Of a DNA stretch of 41,415 bases, positions 15,337 to 25,473 are shown one piece after another. The stretch comes from Bacillota bacterium (GTDB taxonomy: Bacteria; Bacillota; Clostridia; Peptostreptococcales; Acidaminobacteraceae), in contig JAIUOA010000007.1 of NCBI GenBank assembly GCA_020161295.1, positions 88,612-130,026 on the forward strand, read 5' to 3'. The notes under the pieces were generated by a model. The model was not told the DNA's origin, did no database searches, and saw only the letters and a list, made by a program, of their open reading frames with translations. Made by a program: the position numbers and the translations under genes. Every line of letters begins with the position of its first letter. The first letter of the stretch is position 1.

Positions 15337-17090
15337 TGATAGGGCAACGAAATTGTTACTTTAGTCCCAATACCATACTCTGAGTCAATTTTGATTTCTC
15401 CACCATGTGCTTCGACGATTTCTTTAGCGATGGACAGCCCTAAGCCTGTACCGCCGTGCGCCCTGGTTCTGGCTTTATCCACGCGGTAAAAGCGTTCGAA
15501 AATGCGCTCGATATCTTCTTCAGGAATACCAATCCCACTATCCGTTACGACGATATCGTATAATTCCTCATTTGCACCTGGTCTTACCTCCACCACGATA
15601 TCGCCAGATTCCGTGGAGTATTTTATGGCATTTGATAATATGTTTAAAATGACTTGTTCAAGCTTATCCATATCGACCATCGCAATCAGTGGTTCTGGAT
15701 GATAGTGCGTAATCAAGCGTTGTTTTTTCTGGTCTGCAGTCACGCGAAGCTTTAACAAGCAATTATCGACGATATTAAAAATATTTTGCTCAGAGCGCTT
15801 CAATTTGATGGAATTTGAATCAAAATTACTAAGCTCAAGCAGGTCGCTAACCAGTCTCGACATACGGTCCGCTTCCGTGTTAACCACCTCGAGAAATACG
15901 CGCTGCATTTCTGGGTCATCTACACGTCCATCGAGGATGGTTTCGGTATAACTTTTTATACTGGTTATAGGGGTTTTCAGTTCGTGTGAAACATTCGCAA
16001 CAAACTCGCGTCTCATATTCTCAAGTCGTGAAGATTCAGTTACGTCCTGTAACACGAACACAATGCCTACTTTATTCGACTGTTCATCGAGGAATGGGGC
16101 AAAATTAACCCTTAATATCATGCCCTTTGTACGGATAGTTTTCGAACCTGCCTCAGAATCCACGCGACCAGAGTTATAAATAGAAAGCAAATCACCGATC
16201 AAATCATCGTCAAAATGCGTACCATCCGAAAGCATTTTGATGGCTTTTGGGTTAGAATGGATGATTTTACCTTCCGCATTAATGGCGATCAAACCATCTT
16301 CCATATAGTTGATGATGGCTTCGAGTTTACTTTTCTCTCTTGATATCTCACTGATACCGTTCTTTAATTCACCCGCTAAAAAGTTAAACGTTCTAGATAA
16401 GGTCCCAATTTCGTCCTCGGATCGAATTTCAACCAGTTGATTAAAATCGCCTTCCGCTAATAGTGTCGCCTTTTTAGTGACATCGTTAATCGGGTCTGTG
16501 ATGCTCTTCGAAATAATGAATCCGATAGCAACTGTGATGGCCAAGGACGTAATGATGGCTCTAAAGATGATCATCCTTGCTTTGCTGATGGTTTCATAGA
16601 TATCATTCAAGTCGTAACGCACATAGATGACGCCGAGCTGAACGTTATTTTTTATGATCGGGTAGACTTTATCTTTGGTTCTAACCGTTTCACTCAGCTT
16701 AAGGTTCATCTCGACAGTATTACCAATCAATCCTTCAATTACTAGCTTATCATTGAGGATTTCTGTGACGTCTCGATTGAGATTCTCAGTACTGGTGGCC
16801 ACGATGGCATGGGTTTGGTTATCGATGATAAACATCTCTTCACGAAGCCCTATGTCCACGTGTCTGTCCAACGTTTCCTGAAGTTCATTTTGCACGTTGA
16901 GCAGATTATCTGTCTCAATTTTTGAAAGCTCAGATATCATAATCTGAGCTATATCATCGAGTCTTTTTGAGATGACATTAAGGTTATAATCTTCAAGCGA
17001 TTGAACGATGAAAATCCCTGCGATGATCATGGCGATGAACACCAATAAGAAATAAATGATCGTGAATCGCGAACGTATACTTCTAAACAT
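15321..17090 (-). CDS. walK: WalK (YycG/VicK) sensor histidine kinase
   Basis: 589 residues in typical WalK order. TM1 (about 9-31) and an extracytoplasmic PAS-like sensor (about 32-175) are followed by TM2 (about 178-200), HAMP (about 200-252) and cytoplasmic PAS (about 262-360). HisKA has the phospho-acceptor in NVSHELKTP (about H368). HATPase_c has N box NILSNAIKYS, G1 DSGIGIP, F box FERFYRVDKAR and G2 GGTGLGLSIAKEIV. It controls wall-hydrolase genes through WalR. It starts behind CGGAGGCAT, nine bases after walR. Confidence 0.97.
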   Translation of the reverse strand: MFRSIRSRFTIIYFLLVFIAMIIAGIFIVQSLEDYNLNVISKRLDDIAQIMISELSKIETDNLLNVQNELQETLDRHVDIGLREEMFIIDNQTHAIVATSTENLNRDVTEILNDKLVIEGLIGNTVEMNLKLSETVRTKDKVYPIIKNNVQLGVIYVRYDLNDIYETISKARMIIFRAIITSLAITVAIGFIISKSITDPINDVTKKATLLAEGDFNQLVEIRSEDEIGTLSRTFNFLAGELKNGISEISREKSKLEAIINYMEDGLIAINAEGKIIHSNPKAIKMLSDGTHFDDDLIGDLLSIYNSGRVDSEAGSKTIRTKGMILRVNFAPFLDEQSNKVGIVFVLQDVTESSRLENMRREFVANVSHELKTPITSIKSYTETILDGRVDDPEMQRVFLEVVNTEADRMSRLVSDLLELSNFDSNSIKLKRSEQNIFNIVDNCLLKLRVTADQKKQRLITHYHPEPLIAMVDMDKLEQVILNILSNAIKYSTESGDIVVEVRPGANEELYDIVVTDSGIGIPEEDIERIFERFYRVDKARTRAHGGTGLGLSIAKEIVEAHGGEIKIDSEYGIGTKVTISLPYHVKNV

Positions 17091-17099
17091 ATGCCTCCG

Positions 17100-17798
17100 C
17101 TAATTGCGTTTAAAATAATACCCCACACCGCGTTTGGTCATGATATAGGTGGGTTCACTAGAGTCGTCTTCCACTTTCTCGCGAAGCCTTCTCACCGTAA
17201 CATCCACTGTACGAATATCACCAAAGTATTCATATCCCCAAACATCTTTTAAGAGTTGCTCGCGGGTGAAGATTTGGTTGGCTTGCGTTGCTAAAAACTT
17301 TAGGAGTTCAAACTCACGAAGTGTAAGTTCAATGGTTTGATCTTCCTTCATTACTTCATAACGGTCAAGGTCGATGGTCAACTTTCCAGCGTGGATCACA
17401 TTCCCACTATTACCGGTGCTTTCAGTATCAACCAATGTCAGCCTTCTAATATTCGCTTTTACCCGCGCAATCAACTCGCGCATTCCAAACGGTTTTGTTA
17501 TATAATCATCGGCACCCAGTTCAAAACCGAGCACTTTATCCACTTCTTCTTCTTTTGCAGTGAGCATGATGATCGGCATATTGAAAGACTCTCTGATTCT
17601 TCTACATACCTGAAATCCATCAAGCTTCGGGAGCATCACATCAAGTAAGATTAAATCAGGTTGAAACTGATAAACCTTTTTTAGCGCTTCTTCACCATCA
17701 AATGCCGTTTCAATCTCGTACCCTTCTTTGACTAGATTAAATTTAATAATATCTGAAATCGGTTTTTCATCGTCGACGACGAGTATTTTTTTATTCAT
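17100..17798 (-). CDS. walR: WalR (YycF/VicR) response regulator
   Basis: 232 residues. The receiver domain has D9, D10, phospho-acceptor D53 (LILLDVMLP), the LTAKEEEVDKVLGFELGADDYITKPF stretch with its conserved Lys, and an OmpR-type winged helix at about 135-230. The recognition region FGDIRTVDVTVRRLREKVE is nearly identical to the WalR family pattern. WalR binds TGTWAH-N5-TGTWAH and controls peptidoglycan hydrolases. First gene of the wal operon, with GGAGG upstream. A near-match WalR box at 17819-17835 may indicate autoregulation. Confidence 0.97.
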   Translation of the reverse strand: MNKKILVVDDEKPISDIIKFNLVKEGYEIETAFDGEEALKKVYQFQPDLILLDVMLPKLDGFQVCRRIRESFNMPIIMLTAKEEEVDKVLGFELGADDYITKPFGMRELIARVKANIRRLTLVDTESTGNSGNVIHAGKLTIDLDRYEVMKEDQTIELTLREFELLKFLATQANQIFTREQLLKDVWGYEYFGDIRTVDVTVRRLREKVEDDSSEPTYIMTKRGVGYYFKRN

Positions 17799-17818
17799 TG
17801 GTTAGACCTCCACTAAAA

Positions 17819-17835
17819 GTTAGAAGTGAGTTACA
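17819..17835 (-). promoter_or_regulatory. Near-match WalR box upstream of walR
   Basis: On the minus strand TGTAAC-TCACT-TCTAAC fits TGTWAH-N5-TGTWAH with one mismatch (TCTAAC). It lies 20 bases before the walR ATG and downstream of a -10-like TAAAAT. If real it would be placed to repress. Confidence 0.35.
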
Positions 17836-17863
17836 CCCTCTATTTTATCTGAACCCTATAGAA

Positions 17864-17886
17864 AAAGCGAGTCTAAGACTCGCTTT
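17864..17886 (-). terminator. Terminator of the M23 endopeptidase gene
   Basis: Perfect 11-bp stem AAAGCGAGTCT/AGACTCGCTTT around a single central base, starting four bases past the stop codon. Leftward it continues into TTTTTC. It separates the hydrolase transcript from walR. Confidence 0.85.
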
Positions 17887-17890
17887 AACA

Positions 17891-19492
17891 TTAAAAATTA
17901 ACATAATTTCTAGGATTCTTAGGAACACCGTTGATTCTCACCTCAAAGTGAAGATGAGGACCCGTACTATTTCCTGTGTTTCCACTATAAGCTATCGTTT
18001 GTCCTTGGAACACTTTATCACCCTTGCCCACCAAAAGCGAACTATTATGTGCATAAAGTGTGGTCATGTTACTACCATGATCTACGATGATATACTTACC
18101 ATATGAACTAGAGTAGCCGGCAAATGTTACCACTCCGCCATCAGCGGCCTTGATATTAGAACCAACGTTTAAACCGATGTCGATTCCTGTGTGTCTTCTA
18201 TACGATCTCCAAACGCCAAATTCAGAAGTGATTACACCCCTTGAAGCTGGATAAACTAGTTTTCCAGTTCCCATTTTTGGTGGTGGATCCTTTGTTCCCT
18301 TATAAACGACCTTCGCTTGAGGTTCTGAGATGACATTCTCACTTAGAACCGTTCTGCCTATTTCCCTACCGTTTTCACGGATGATTTCAGCGACGACAGC
18401 ACGTTCACCATAAACACCATTGATTTTTGTCTTTGACTCCCCTTTATAAAGAGAAGCGGTTTCCTCATAAGTGACGTCAAATGCGATGGAATCCGAATAA
18501 GAAGCTTCCTCTACAGTACGTACACTAATAAGTGGTGTCGGTACAACTAAGCTGATTTCTTGGCCGATTTGAATCGTTTCCGCTTTTACATCAGGGTTGG
18601 CCATCTCGAGATCATATGAACTAATTCCGTAATACTGTGCAATTACCCAAAAGTTTTCACCCTTTTGAACAACGTGTTTCTTCTCTTCTTTAGTGCCTTT
18701 TACAATATACTCTAACGTTGCTTCAACTGTGTCATAGTCTGTGAAATCCATGATATCCACATGACCTAGTTCAACTTTTACGTCTTCTGAAAAATACACA
18801 TCTTTGAAAACGGAGCCTTCCACAGCCGTATACTTCGCTTTTAACTGCTCTAATAATTGGTTGGCTTCTTCTTCAGTCTTAAAGTTCGCAATCACGCGAT
18901 CGTTCACTTTTAGCTGATAGGCTTTAACTGAAGCAAAGCTCATTACCTTAAACTCAGGTAACTTTACCTCTGTAACGACTTCAGCGGTTTGCGTTTGAAC
19001 TTCAGTACCTGTCGCTTCTGTTCCTTCAGCGGTTACTGCTGCTTTTGGGATGCTCACCACATGTTGTTGAGATGCCGCTTCCAGCGCCTCAGGTTGATCC
19101 TTCGACATCGCAGATAACGATGAAAAACCGATGACTGCCACTGCAACTAATGCGGTTGCACCTGCAACATAGTACTTGTATGGCTTGATAAAGCCGTAGG
19201 CTTTCTGGACATTTTCTTCCACAGCCTTTTTGATAGGTTCTAACTTTGTGTGATTTATTTCAAAATTTGTGAATGTGCGTTTTTCTGAACCTATCTGCGT
19301 TTTAGAATGATTGTTCTTAACAATTCCGTTTAATTTTGAACCCGCAAAGTAAAAGGGGTACAACACGGTAGCCACTGCCTTCGCCGCATTTTCACTGATG
19401 CGGTTATTGGTTGAGCCGCCTTTGACGACCACTTTTGCATTTGGTTTCTTATAAACGTGCTTGTTAGAAACCTTTACTCTTTTTTTCCCCAT
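17891..19492 (-). CDS. Membrane-anchored M23 peptidoglycan endopeptidase with LysM and G5 domains
   Basis: 533 residues. A long, basic, presumably cytoplasmic N-terminus (about 1-105) precedes a membrane segment (about 110-130, YYVAGATALVAVAVIGFSSL), a spacer and a LysM domain (HVVQKGENFWVIAQYYGISSYD). A G5-like region ends in QAKVVYKGTKDPPP. The C-terminal LytM/M23 domain has the zinc residues HTGIDIG and HLHFEV. It should cleave peptide cross-bridges in the wall. It lies next to walRK, whose regulon usually contains such enzymes, yet I see no WalR box upstream. The ATG at 19492 follows AAAGGAGTATAGG. The ten upstream codons are excluded. Confidence 0.93.
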   Translation of the reverse strand: MGKKRVKVSNKHVYKKPNAKVVVKGGSTNNRISENAAKAVATVLYPFYFAGSKLNGIVKNNHSKTQIGSEKRTFTNFEINHTKLEPIKKAVEENVQKAYGFIKPYKYYVAGATALVAVAVIGFSSLSAMSKDQPEALEAASQQHVVSIPKAAVTAEGTEATGTEVQTQTAEVVTEVKLPEFKVMSFASVKAYQLKVNDRVIANFKTEEEANQLLEQLKAKYTAVEGSVFKDVYFSEDVKVELGHVDIMDFTDYDTVEATLEYIVKGTKEEKKHVVQKGENFWVIAQYYGISSYDLEMANPDVKAETIQIGQEISLVVPTPLISVRTVEEASYSDSIAFDVTYEETASLYKGESKTKINGVYGERAVVAEIIRENGREIGRTVLSENVISEPQAKVVYKGTKDPPPKMGTGKLVYPASRGVITSEFGVWRSYRRHTGIDIGLNVGSNIKAADGGVVTFAGYSSSYGKYIIVDHGSNMTTLYAHNSSLLVGKGDKVFQGQTIAYSGNTGNSTGPHLHFEVRINGVPKNPRNYVNF

Positions 19493-19810
19493 CCTATACT
19501 CCTTTAGTAATGGTTGTTTCAACGGTTCTATCTCTTTTGAGTTAAAAATACCTCCTTAATTATAGCATATGTTTAGACAATTATAAATTAAAAATTTCAT
19601 TTTGATGACAATGCTCCCTTTTAATCACAAGATATGCTTTGATTTTTTCCATTATTACCAACATGTTGTGCTTTTAAGTTAAAAAAAATATTAAATTGCC
19701 ACACTAAAGCGCGAGCGCTCAAATTAACATCAAAATATGTCTGTCTCCACCTATTCAATCGATGATATAATGAAACCGAAGCAAAACAGAACCTAGCGAG
19801 GATAATCAAC
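19493..19810. other. Divergent intergenic region between the M23 gene and the dnaD-like gene
   Basis: About 318 bases without a gene. Leftward, TATAAT near 19559-19564 with a weak -35 serves the M23 gene. Rightward, TATAAT at 19766-19771 serves the dnaD-like gene, also without a clear -35. A small GC palindrome AGCGC-GA-GCGCT is at 19708-19719. I see no WalR box, riboswitch or small gene here. Confidence 0.55.
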
Positions 19811-20821
19811 ATGGCATTTTATAAAAAGGCTCCAGAATTCGATTTAGGCGAACTTAATATAGAAAATATCTTCATCACCGATTTTATGCCATCCGCCAGC
19901 GGAACTTATGTAAAGGTCTATTTACTCGGGTTAATGTTCTCTAAGGAAGAAAACAAAGACTTCAGGTATGACCATCGCATCCTGGCGAACATGTTAGGGA
20001 TGCCTTTACAGGATATCCACGAAGCTTGGCAGTACTGGGAGAGGGTCGGCATCGTCACACGTCATTTTCATGAAAAGCAACAGGAATACGATGTGGAGTT
20101 TCATTCATTGAGGGCTCTTTATATCCAAAACAACTACAGCAGCAAGACACCCCAAAAAACAGTCGCCACTCACGATAAAGTTTTAGGCAACATACAGGAT
20201 GAAGCCTATCGTCGTCTAATGAAATCTGTGGAGTCCATGGTTGGACATCCCCTTTCATATAGCGAGTCCCGCGAATTAAGCGATGTGTTCGAAAACTATT
20301 CTAAAGATGCAGATTGGGTCATACGGGCTTATCAACACGTGTTTGTTGAGAGAGGTATCAAAAACTTCAAGGTCGTCAAGCAAACGATGAACCAGTGGCT
20401 TGAGCTTGGTCTTACGACGGTAGATCAGGTCAACGCCCATTTGGAAGCCACTAGCGAGCGTTTTACCGTTTATAGAGAAATCCTTAAGTTGCTCGGTATT
20501 GCTTACCGCATGCCTAATCAAGGCGAAAAGAACGTCATTGACCAATGGCTTGACCAATACGGATTTGAACCAAATGCGCTCTATGCGCTCATCCCGGAAA
20601 TATCAAAAAAGACACTCAACGTCAGTTTCAATTATATCGATAAAGCCCTTTTGTCCTTGAAAAATGATAATATCCGCGACCTTCAAGGATTTCTCGCAAA
20701 AGGTGACGCTCCTAAAACCGAGCCAAAGCCATCGCATAAGAAGAAAAATTATACCATAGAAAAAGACAAAATCTACACAGAGGAAGAGCTGGAAGCGCTA
20801 CTTCTGAGGCGGAATAAGTAA
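19811..20821 (+). CDS. DnaD-like replication initiation protein
   Basis: 336 residues. An N-terminal winged-helix region (about 1-100) is typical of clostridial DnaD/DnaB proteins: MAFYKKAPEFDLGELNIENIFI, then LANMLGMPLQDIHEAWQYWERVGIV. Two C-terminal DnaD/DnaB_2 repeats follow, around 135-210 (YSESRELSDVFENYSKDADWVIRAYQHVFVE) and 220-300 (NQGEKNVIDQWLDQYGFEPNALY). The basic tail runs to EELEALLLRR. Such proteins load DnaI and the replicative helicase at the origin. The loader-like gene follows 11 bases downstream, supporting a shared role. Confidence 0.9.
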   Translation: MAFYKKAPEFDLGELNIENIFITDFMPSASGTYVKVYLLGLMFSKEENKDFRYDHRILANMLGMPLQDIHEAWQYWERVGIVTRHFHEKQQEYDVEFHSLRALYIQNNYSSKTPQKTVATHDKVLGNIQDEAYRRLMKSVESMVGHPLSYSESRELSDVFENYSKDADWVIRAYQHVFVERGIKNFKVVKQTMNQWLELGLTTVDQVNAHLEATSERFTVYREILKLLGIAYRMPNQGEKNVIDQWLDQYGFEPNALYALIPEISKKTLNVSFNYIDKALLSLKNDNIRDLQGFLAKGDAPKTEPKPSHKKKNYTIEKDKIYTEEELEALLLRRNK

Positions 20822-20832
20822 AGGTGATCTCG

Positions 20833-21810
20833 ATGAATAGTGCATATCAAGAAATTATGGAAAGCTACCGGCGACAACAAGAAATGAACAAGCAAAGTCG
20901 TAAGCAAAGGAAGACTGAGCTGTACGCGAAAATACCACGCCTTGCGGAAGTCGACCTTAAAATGAGCGTGCTTGGCTCTGGCATTTCCCAGGCGTTGCTT
21001 AAATCCCCGAAGGATTCCGAAAAGCTTTTGAAGGAATTAAAGAAAGAACTGGACGCTTTGAAACGCGAAAAGGCTGTCCTCATGACGGATCATGGTGTGC
21101 CAATGAATTACTTGGAGCTTCATTACAATTGCGAGAAGTGTAGTGACACGGGATTCACCCAAACCAATCAACGGTGTAGCTGCCTGACACAGAAACTCAT
21201 CAGCAAAGCCTATGAAATGTCGGGTATCGAACAGCAGTTAGAAAAACAAAACTTTAGTCATTTCGATCTAAAGGTGTTTTCTAACGCGGCACTGCCGAAA
21301 GAAAAACATTCGCAACGCAATAACATGATGCGAATCCTCGCAGAAGCCGAAACCTTCGTCAAATCCTTCCCTGCAGGAAAGAACTTGCTCTTCTATGGGT
21401 CTAGTGGCTTGGGAAAGACGTACATGTGCAATTGTATCGCAAAGGCCCTTTTGGATGAAGGGTATTCCGTCATATACCAAACGCCATTTTCTATCATCAA
21501 TATTCTAGAGAAAAAGACCTTTAGTGATAAAGATAACCCCTTCGTCCAGGTTGCTTATGAGCAGTTGTTCGAGTCCGATTTGCTGATCATCGACGATCTC
21601 GGTACAGAAACAGCCAATACATTTACCATCAGTGAATTTTATAACATCATAAACGCACGCATCCTGAAAGAGAAAAGTACCATCATCAGTACCAACATCA
21701 AACTATCCGAAATCTCGAGCTTCTATAATGACCGCATCGACTCCAGATTGAAGGGTCACTATGAGATTATCAGGTTCTATGGACCTGATGTCAGGTGGGA
21801 AAACAAATAG
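20833..21810 (+). CDS. DnaI/DnaC-like helicase loader ATPase
   Basis: 325 residues. The N-terminal helicase-binding region (about 1-95) is followed by a zinc-binding cluster (CEKCSDTGFTQTNQRCSC, about 97-114). An AAA+ core has Walker A GSSGLGKTY (about 190), Walker B LLIIDDLGTE (about 250) and sensor I IISTNIKL. This layout matches clostridial DnaI, which loads the replicative helicase. ATG 20833 is chosen because AAAGGTG sits six bases upstream. The in-frame GTG at 20824 lies within that site. Co-directional with the dnaD-like gene and closed by a terminator. Confidence 0.93.
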   Translation: MNSAYQEIMESYRRQQEMNKQSRKQRKTELYAKIPRLAEVDLKMSVLGSGISQALLKSPKDSEKLLKELKKELDALKREKAVLMTDHGVPMNYLELHYNCEKCSDTGFTQTNQRCSCLTQKLISKAYEMSGIEQQLEKQNFSHFDLKVFSNAALPKEKHSQRNNMMRILAEAETFVKSFPAGKNLLFYGSSGLGKTYMCNCIAKALLDEGYSVIYQTPFSIINILEKKTFSDKDNPFVQVAYEQLFESDLLIIDDLGTETANTFTISEFYNIINARILKEKSTIISTNIKLSEISSFYNDRIDSRLKGHYEIIRFYGPDVRWENK

Positions 21811-21822
21811 CTATAAAATAGT

Positions 21823-21868
21823 AAAGCGATTGAAGGCACATGAACTGGCCGATCAATCGCTTTCTTTT

Positions 21869-21870
<2 letters not shown>
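21823..21870. terminator. Terminator after the dnaI-like gene, shared with purA
   Basis: Eleven-bp perfect stem AAAGCGATTGA/TCAATCGCTTT with an inner GGC/GCC pairing, followed by CTTTTTT. Its 3' end touches the purA stop codon, so it probably serves both convergent genes. Confidence 0.88.
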
Positions 21871-23155
<1,285 letters not shown>

Positions 23156-23219
23156 TTACACTCCTTTTCGATTCTATTTCAACTTCCAAAGGAAGTCACT
23201 AGCATTTTTCTCCATAGTC

Positions 23220-23248
23220 ATCGTAACAGAGGGCATCCACAAAGTCAA
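23220..23248 (-). promoter_or_regulatory. purA promoter
   Basis: Reading leftward: TTGACT (23243-23248), a 17-base spacer and TACGAT (23220-23225). It lies in the 130-base gap behind the methyltransferase gene. I see no purine riboswitch in the roughly 70-base leader. Confidence 0.75.
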
Positions 23249-23282
23249 TTCATTACGAATGATTTTAACATTTTGTTCAATT

Positions 23283-24464
23283 TTATTCGGGTTTATGCGA
23301 TGCTGGAAAAAACACAGCTAAAGTTTTATCGATTCTAGGGCGAACATTCCATGCATTGATAAAAGCTTGATACTTTTCATAATCCAACTTTTTTTGCTCT
23401 TCCGATTTATCGCTTAAAACAGCCCTGATCAAAATGTTCTTAGGTGTATGGGTCATGTCGATAAATTCTAACACCTGCACTTGATAACCAACCGCTTCCA
23501 GCGCCTGCGCCCTCAAAGTGTCCGTCACGATGGTCGCAAGCTTATCCTTCACGACACCATGCTTGAGCAGGAGGCTCATTTCATTATTTTCAAGCTGATT
23601 AAAGAGCTCATGCTGACAGCATGGAACCGCATAAACCACCTTTGCCTTCCAAGCAACCGCTTTACCGATGGCTTCATCTGTAGCGGTATCGCACGCATGA
23701 AGGGAAACCACCATGTCGACGCGTTCTTCATAATCGAAGGCACCTATATCCCCGATACGGAAACTTAGGCCGTCATAGCCAAGTTGAACGGCAATCTGAT
23801 TACAAAACTGGATCACATCCTGCTTTAAATCTAACCCGATAATTTTAACCGCTCGATTTTTAAGCTTAACCAGGTAGTAATAAAGTGCAAACGTCAAATA
23901 GGCCTTTCCACATCCGAAATCGACGATGGTGATCTCATCGCCCAAATAGGGCAGTACATCCTCTACAAACTCCAGATATTTATTGAGTTGCCTAAATTTA
24001 TCATACATCTTTTTATAGACTTTGCCCTCTGAATCCATCACACCTAAAGCCTGCATAAAATCACATGCTTCACCCTCAGGAATCAGATATTGCTTTTTAC
24101 GGTTATGGCTCAAATCCACAGCAAAACGCGTTGGCGGCTTTTTAAGCACCGTTCCTTCACCACGTTTGTTAAACAGCACCTGTAAATCCGACTTTTTCGT
24201 ATAAAACTGGGCTTGCTTAAAATAGTGTCCCAGAACTTCTTCAAAGTAACTGACAAGCCCTTGTGGCGATAGATTCTCATGAAACACTTTTTGTGTGTCG
24301 TATTTTGACACCTGATAGTGGAGCTCCCCTTTAAGGACCACAGGTTTGACATCCGCTTTAATAAATGTTTTTTCCGCACCCTTTTTCACATTGCTGAGCA
24401 CACAAAATATTAGATCGTCGCCTAAAACTAAGGCCTCTATGTCTTGATGATTATAGGATCCCAT
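23283..24464 (-). CDS. Class I SAM-dependent methyltransferase (METTL25/RRNAD1-like, Methyltransf_32)
   Basis: 393 residues. An N-terminal region of unknown fold (about 1-160) precedes a Rossmann methyltransferase domain. Motif I is IVDFGCGKAYLTFALYYYL (about 180-198), motif II is KIIGLDLK, and MVVSLHACDTATDEAI and VYAVPCCQHELFNQL follow. The GCGKxxLtfal, LHACDTATD and PCCQHE pattern identifies this widespread uncharacterised bacterial family related to METTL25. Substrate unknown, with RNA likely for relatives. The ATG follows AGGAAAG. Single gene upstream of the purA promoter. Confidence 0.85.
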   Translation of the reverse strand: MGSYNHQDIEALVLGDDLIFCVLSNVKKGAEKTFIKADVKPVVLKGELHYQVSKYDTQKVFHENLSPQGLVSYFEEVLGHYFKQAQFYTKKSDLQVLFNKRGEGTVLKKPPTRFAVDLSHNRKKQYLIPEGEACDFMQALGVMDSEGKVYKKMYDKFRQLNKYLEFVEDVLPYLGDEITIVDFGCGKAYLTFALYYYLVKLKNRAVKIIGLDLKQDVIQFCNQIAVQLGYDGLSFRIGDIGAFDYEERVDMVVSLHACDTATDEAIGKAVAWKAKVVYAVPCCQHELFNQLENNEMSLLLKHGVVKDKLATIVTDTLRAQALEAVGYQVQVLEFIDMTHTPKNILIRAVLSDKSEEQKKLDYEKYQAFINAWNVRPRIDKTLAVFFPASHKPE

Positions 24465-24597
24465 ACGTCATCTTTCCTTTCTGAATCAAATCAACTTTAC
24501 TCGAACCTTCCCTTTTATTTTAACTTTTTCCAGACGCATTAACAATAAAGTGTTTGAATCGATCTTCGCATTGTATAATAGTAATGGAGGAACGATT

Positions 24598-25473
24598 ATG
24601 CCTGATTTTTGGACACATCACTATGCCGCTTTAGAAATCAAGAAACAGCTACCCCGCCGTCTACTATGGCCTGACGCTATGGATGCGCTCTATTTTCTCG
24701 GAGCACAGGGGCCAGACTTCCTATTTTATATCGGTAGGTTTAACCCCTGGTACACAAAGGTTTATCGTGAAACGGGGAATGAGGTTCACACCGAACGGAT
24801 AGAAGAGCTGTTTCGATCCCTATTCCAGACCTGTGCATCACTGGACAACGATGCCGCACGCGCCTACCTTTTCGGGTTCATCAGCCATTACATGCTCGAT
24901 GTTTACTGTCATCCCATCATCGACCGTTTAGGTGATGCTACTGATGGTCATAAACGCGTGGAGATGGATTTTGAAACGCTTATGTTATATACGAAATGGC
25001 AGATTCCTGCACGTGATCTACCCCTATCAGCCTATGCGTGCACGGACAGTTCGTTAAAGGAGGGATTTACGCCTTATTGGAACAGGCTGATTCCTGAGCT
25101 TTATGGCACCGAGGTAGACGATGTTCCCCTTTTGATGGGAAGACGTGATATGCTGCGAATTCAATCACTCGTGTCACGCGAAGTGATTGGCACAATTCCG
25201 TTTTATAAAATACTCGGCAAAGCACTTCATTACGACCTGTCATTATTGATGTTTTCAAAAGTCCCTGTGGATAAGCTGTCTGAGGTGCGGGAGTTTTCCA
25301 CTTTTTTGACACATTATCATCAGGCAATTTCTGTCGCTGCGATATGTATCGATGACATCGCCGTGGCACTTGAAACGAAGACGTTACCCGATTCATTGGT
25401 GAAACAATATTTTGATAAAAATTTTTCTGGGGAGGCCTATGCGCATGATTCAAGAACGGTTAGAGGCAAATAA
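24598..25473 (+). CDS. Zinc-dependent phospholipase C family protein
   Basis: 291 residues. The N-terminus MPDFWTHHYAALEI carries the Trp/His residues that ligand zinc in this family. QGPDFLFYIGRF, VHTERIEELFRSL and FGFISHYMLDVYCHPIID supply further His/Asp ligands. No signal peptide is visible, unlike secreted toxins such as alpha-toxin, so it is probably an intracellular or housekeeping relative of unknown substrate. ATG 24598 is chosen for its GGAGGAACGATT site. The last 29 bases overlap the start of the dipeptidase gene, implying coupled translation. Confidence 0.85.
   Translation: MPDFWTHHYAALEIKKQLPRRLLWPDAMDALYFLGAQGPDFLFYIGRFNPWYTKVYRETGNEVHTERIEELFRSLFQTCASLDNDAARAYLFGFISHYMLDVYCHPIIDRLGDATDGHKRVEMDFETLMLYTKWQIPARDLPLSAYACTDSSLKEGFTPYWNRLIPELYGTEVDDVPLLMGRRDMLRIQSLVSREVIGTIPFYKILGKALHYDLSLLMFSKVPVDKLSEVREFSTFLTHYHQAISVAAICIDDIAVALETKTLPDSLVKQYFDKNFSGEAYAHDSRTVRGK

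Noticed and set aside
17337..17648. Rightward 103-codon open frame
   Set aside because: Fully antisense to walR.
19708..19719. GC-rich palindrome AGCGC-GA-GCGCT
   Set aside because: Short, single copy and away from the promoters. No function can be argued.
25266..25274. Perfect DnaA box TGTGGATAA
   Set aside because: Single site inside the phospholipase C-like coding sequence with no neighbours. Expected by chance.
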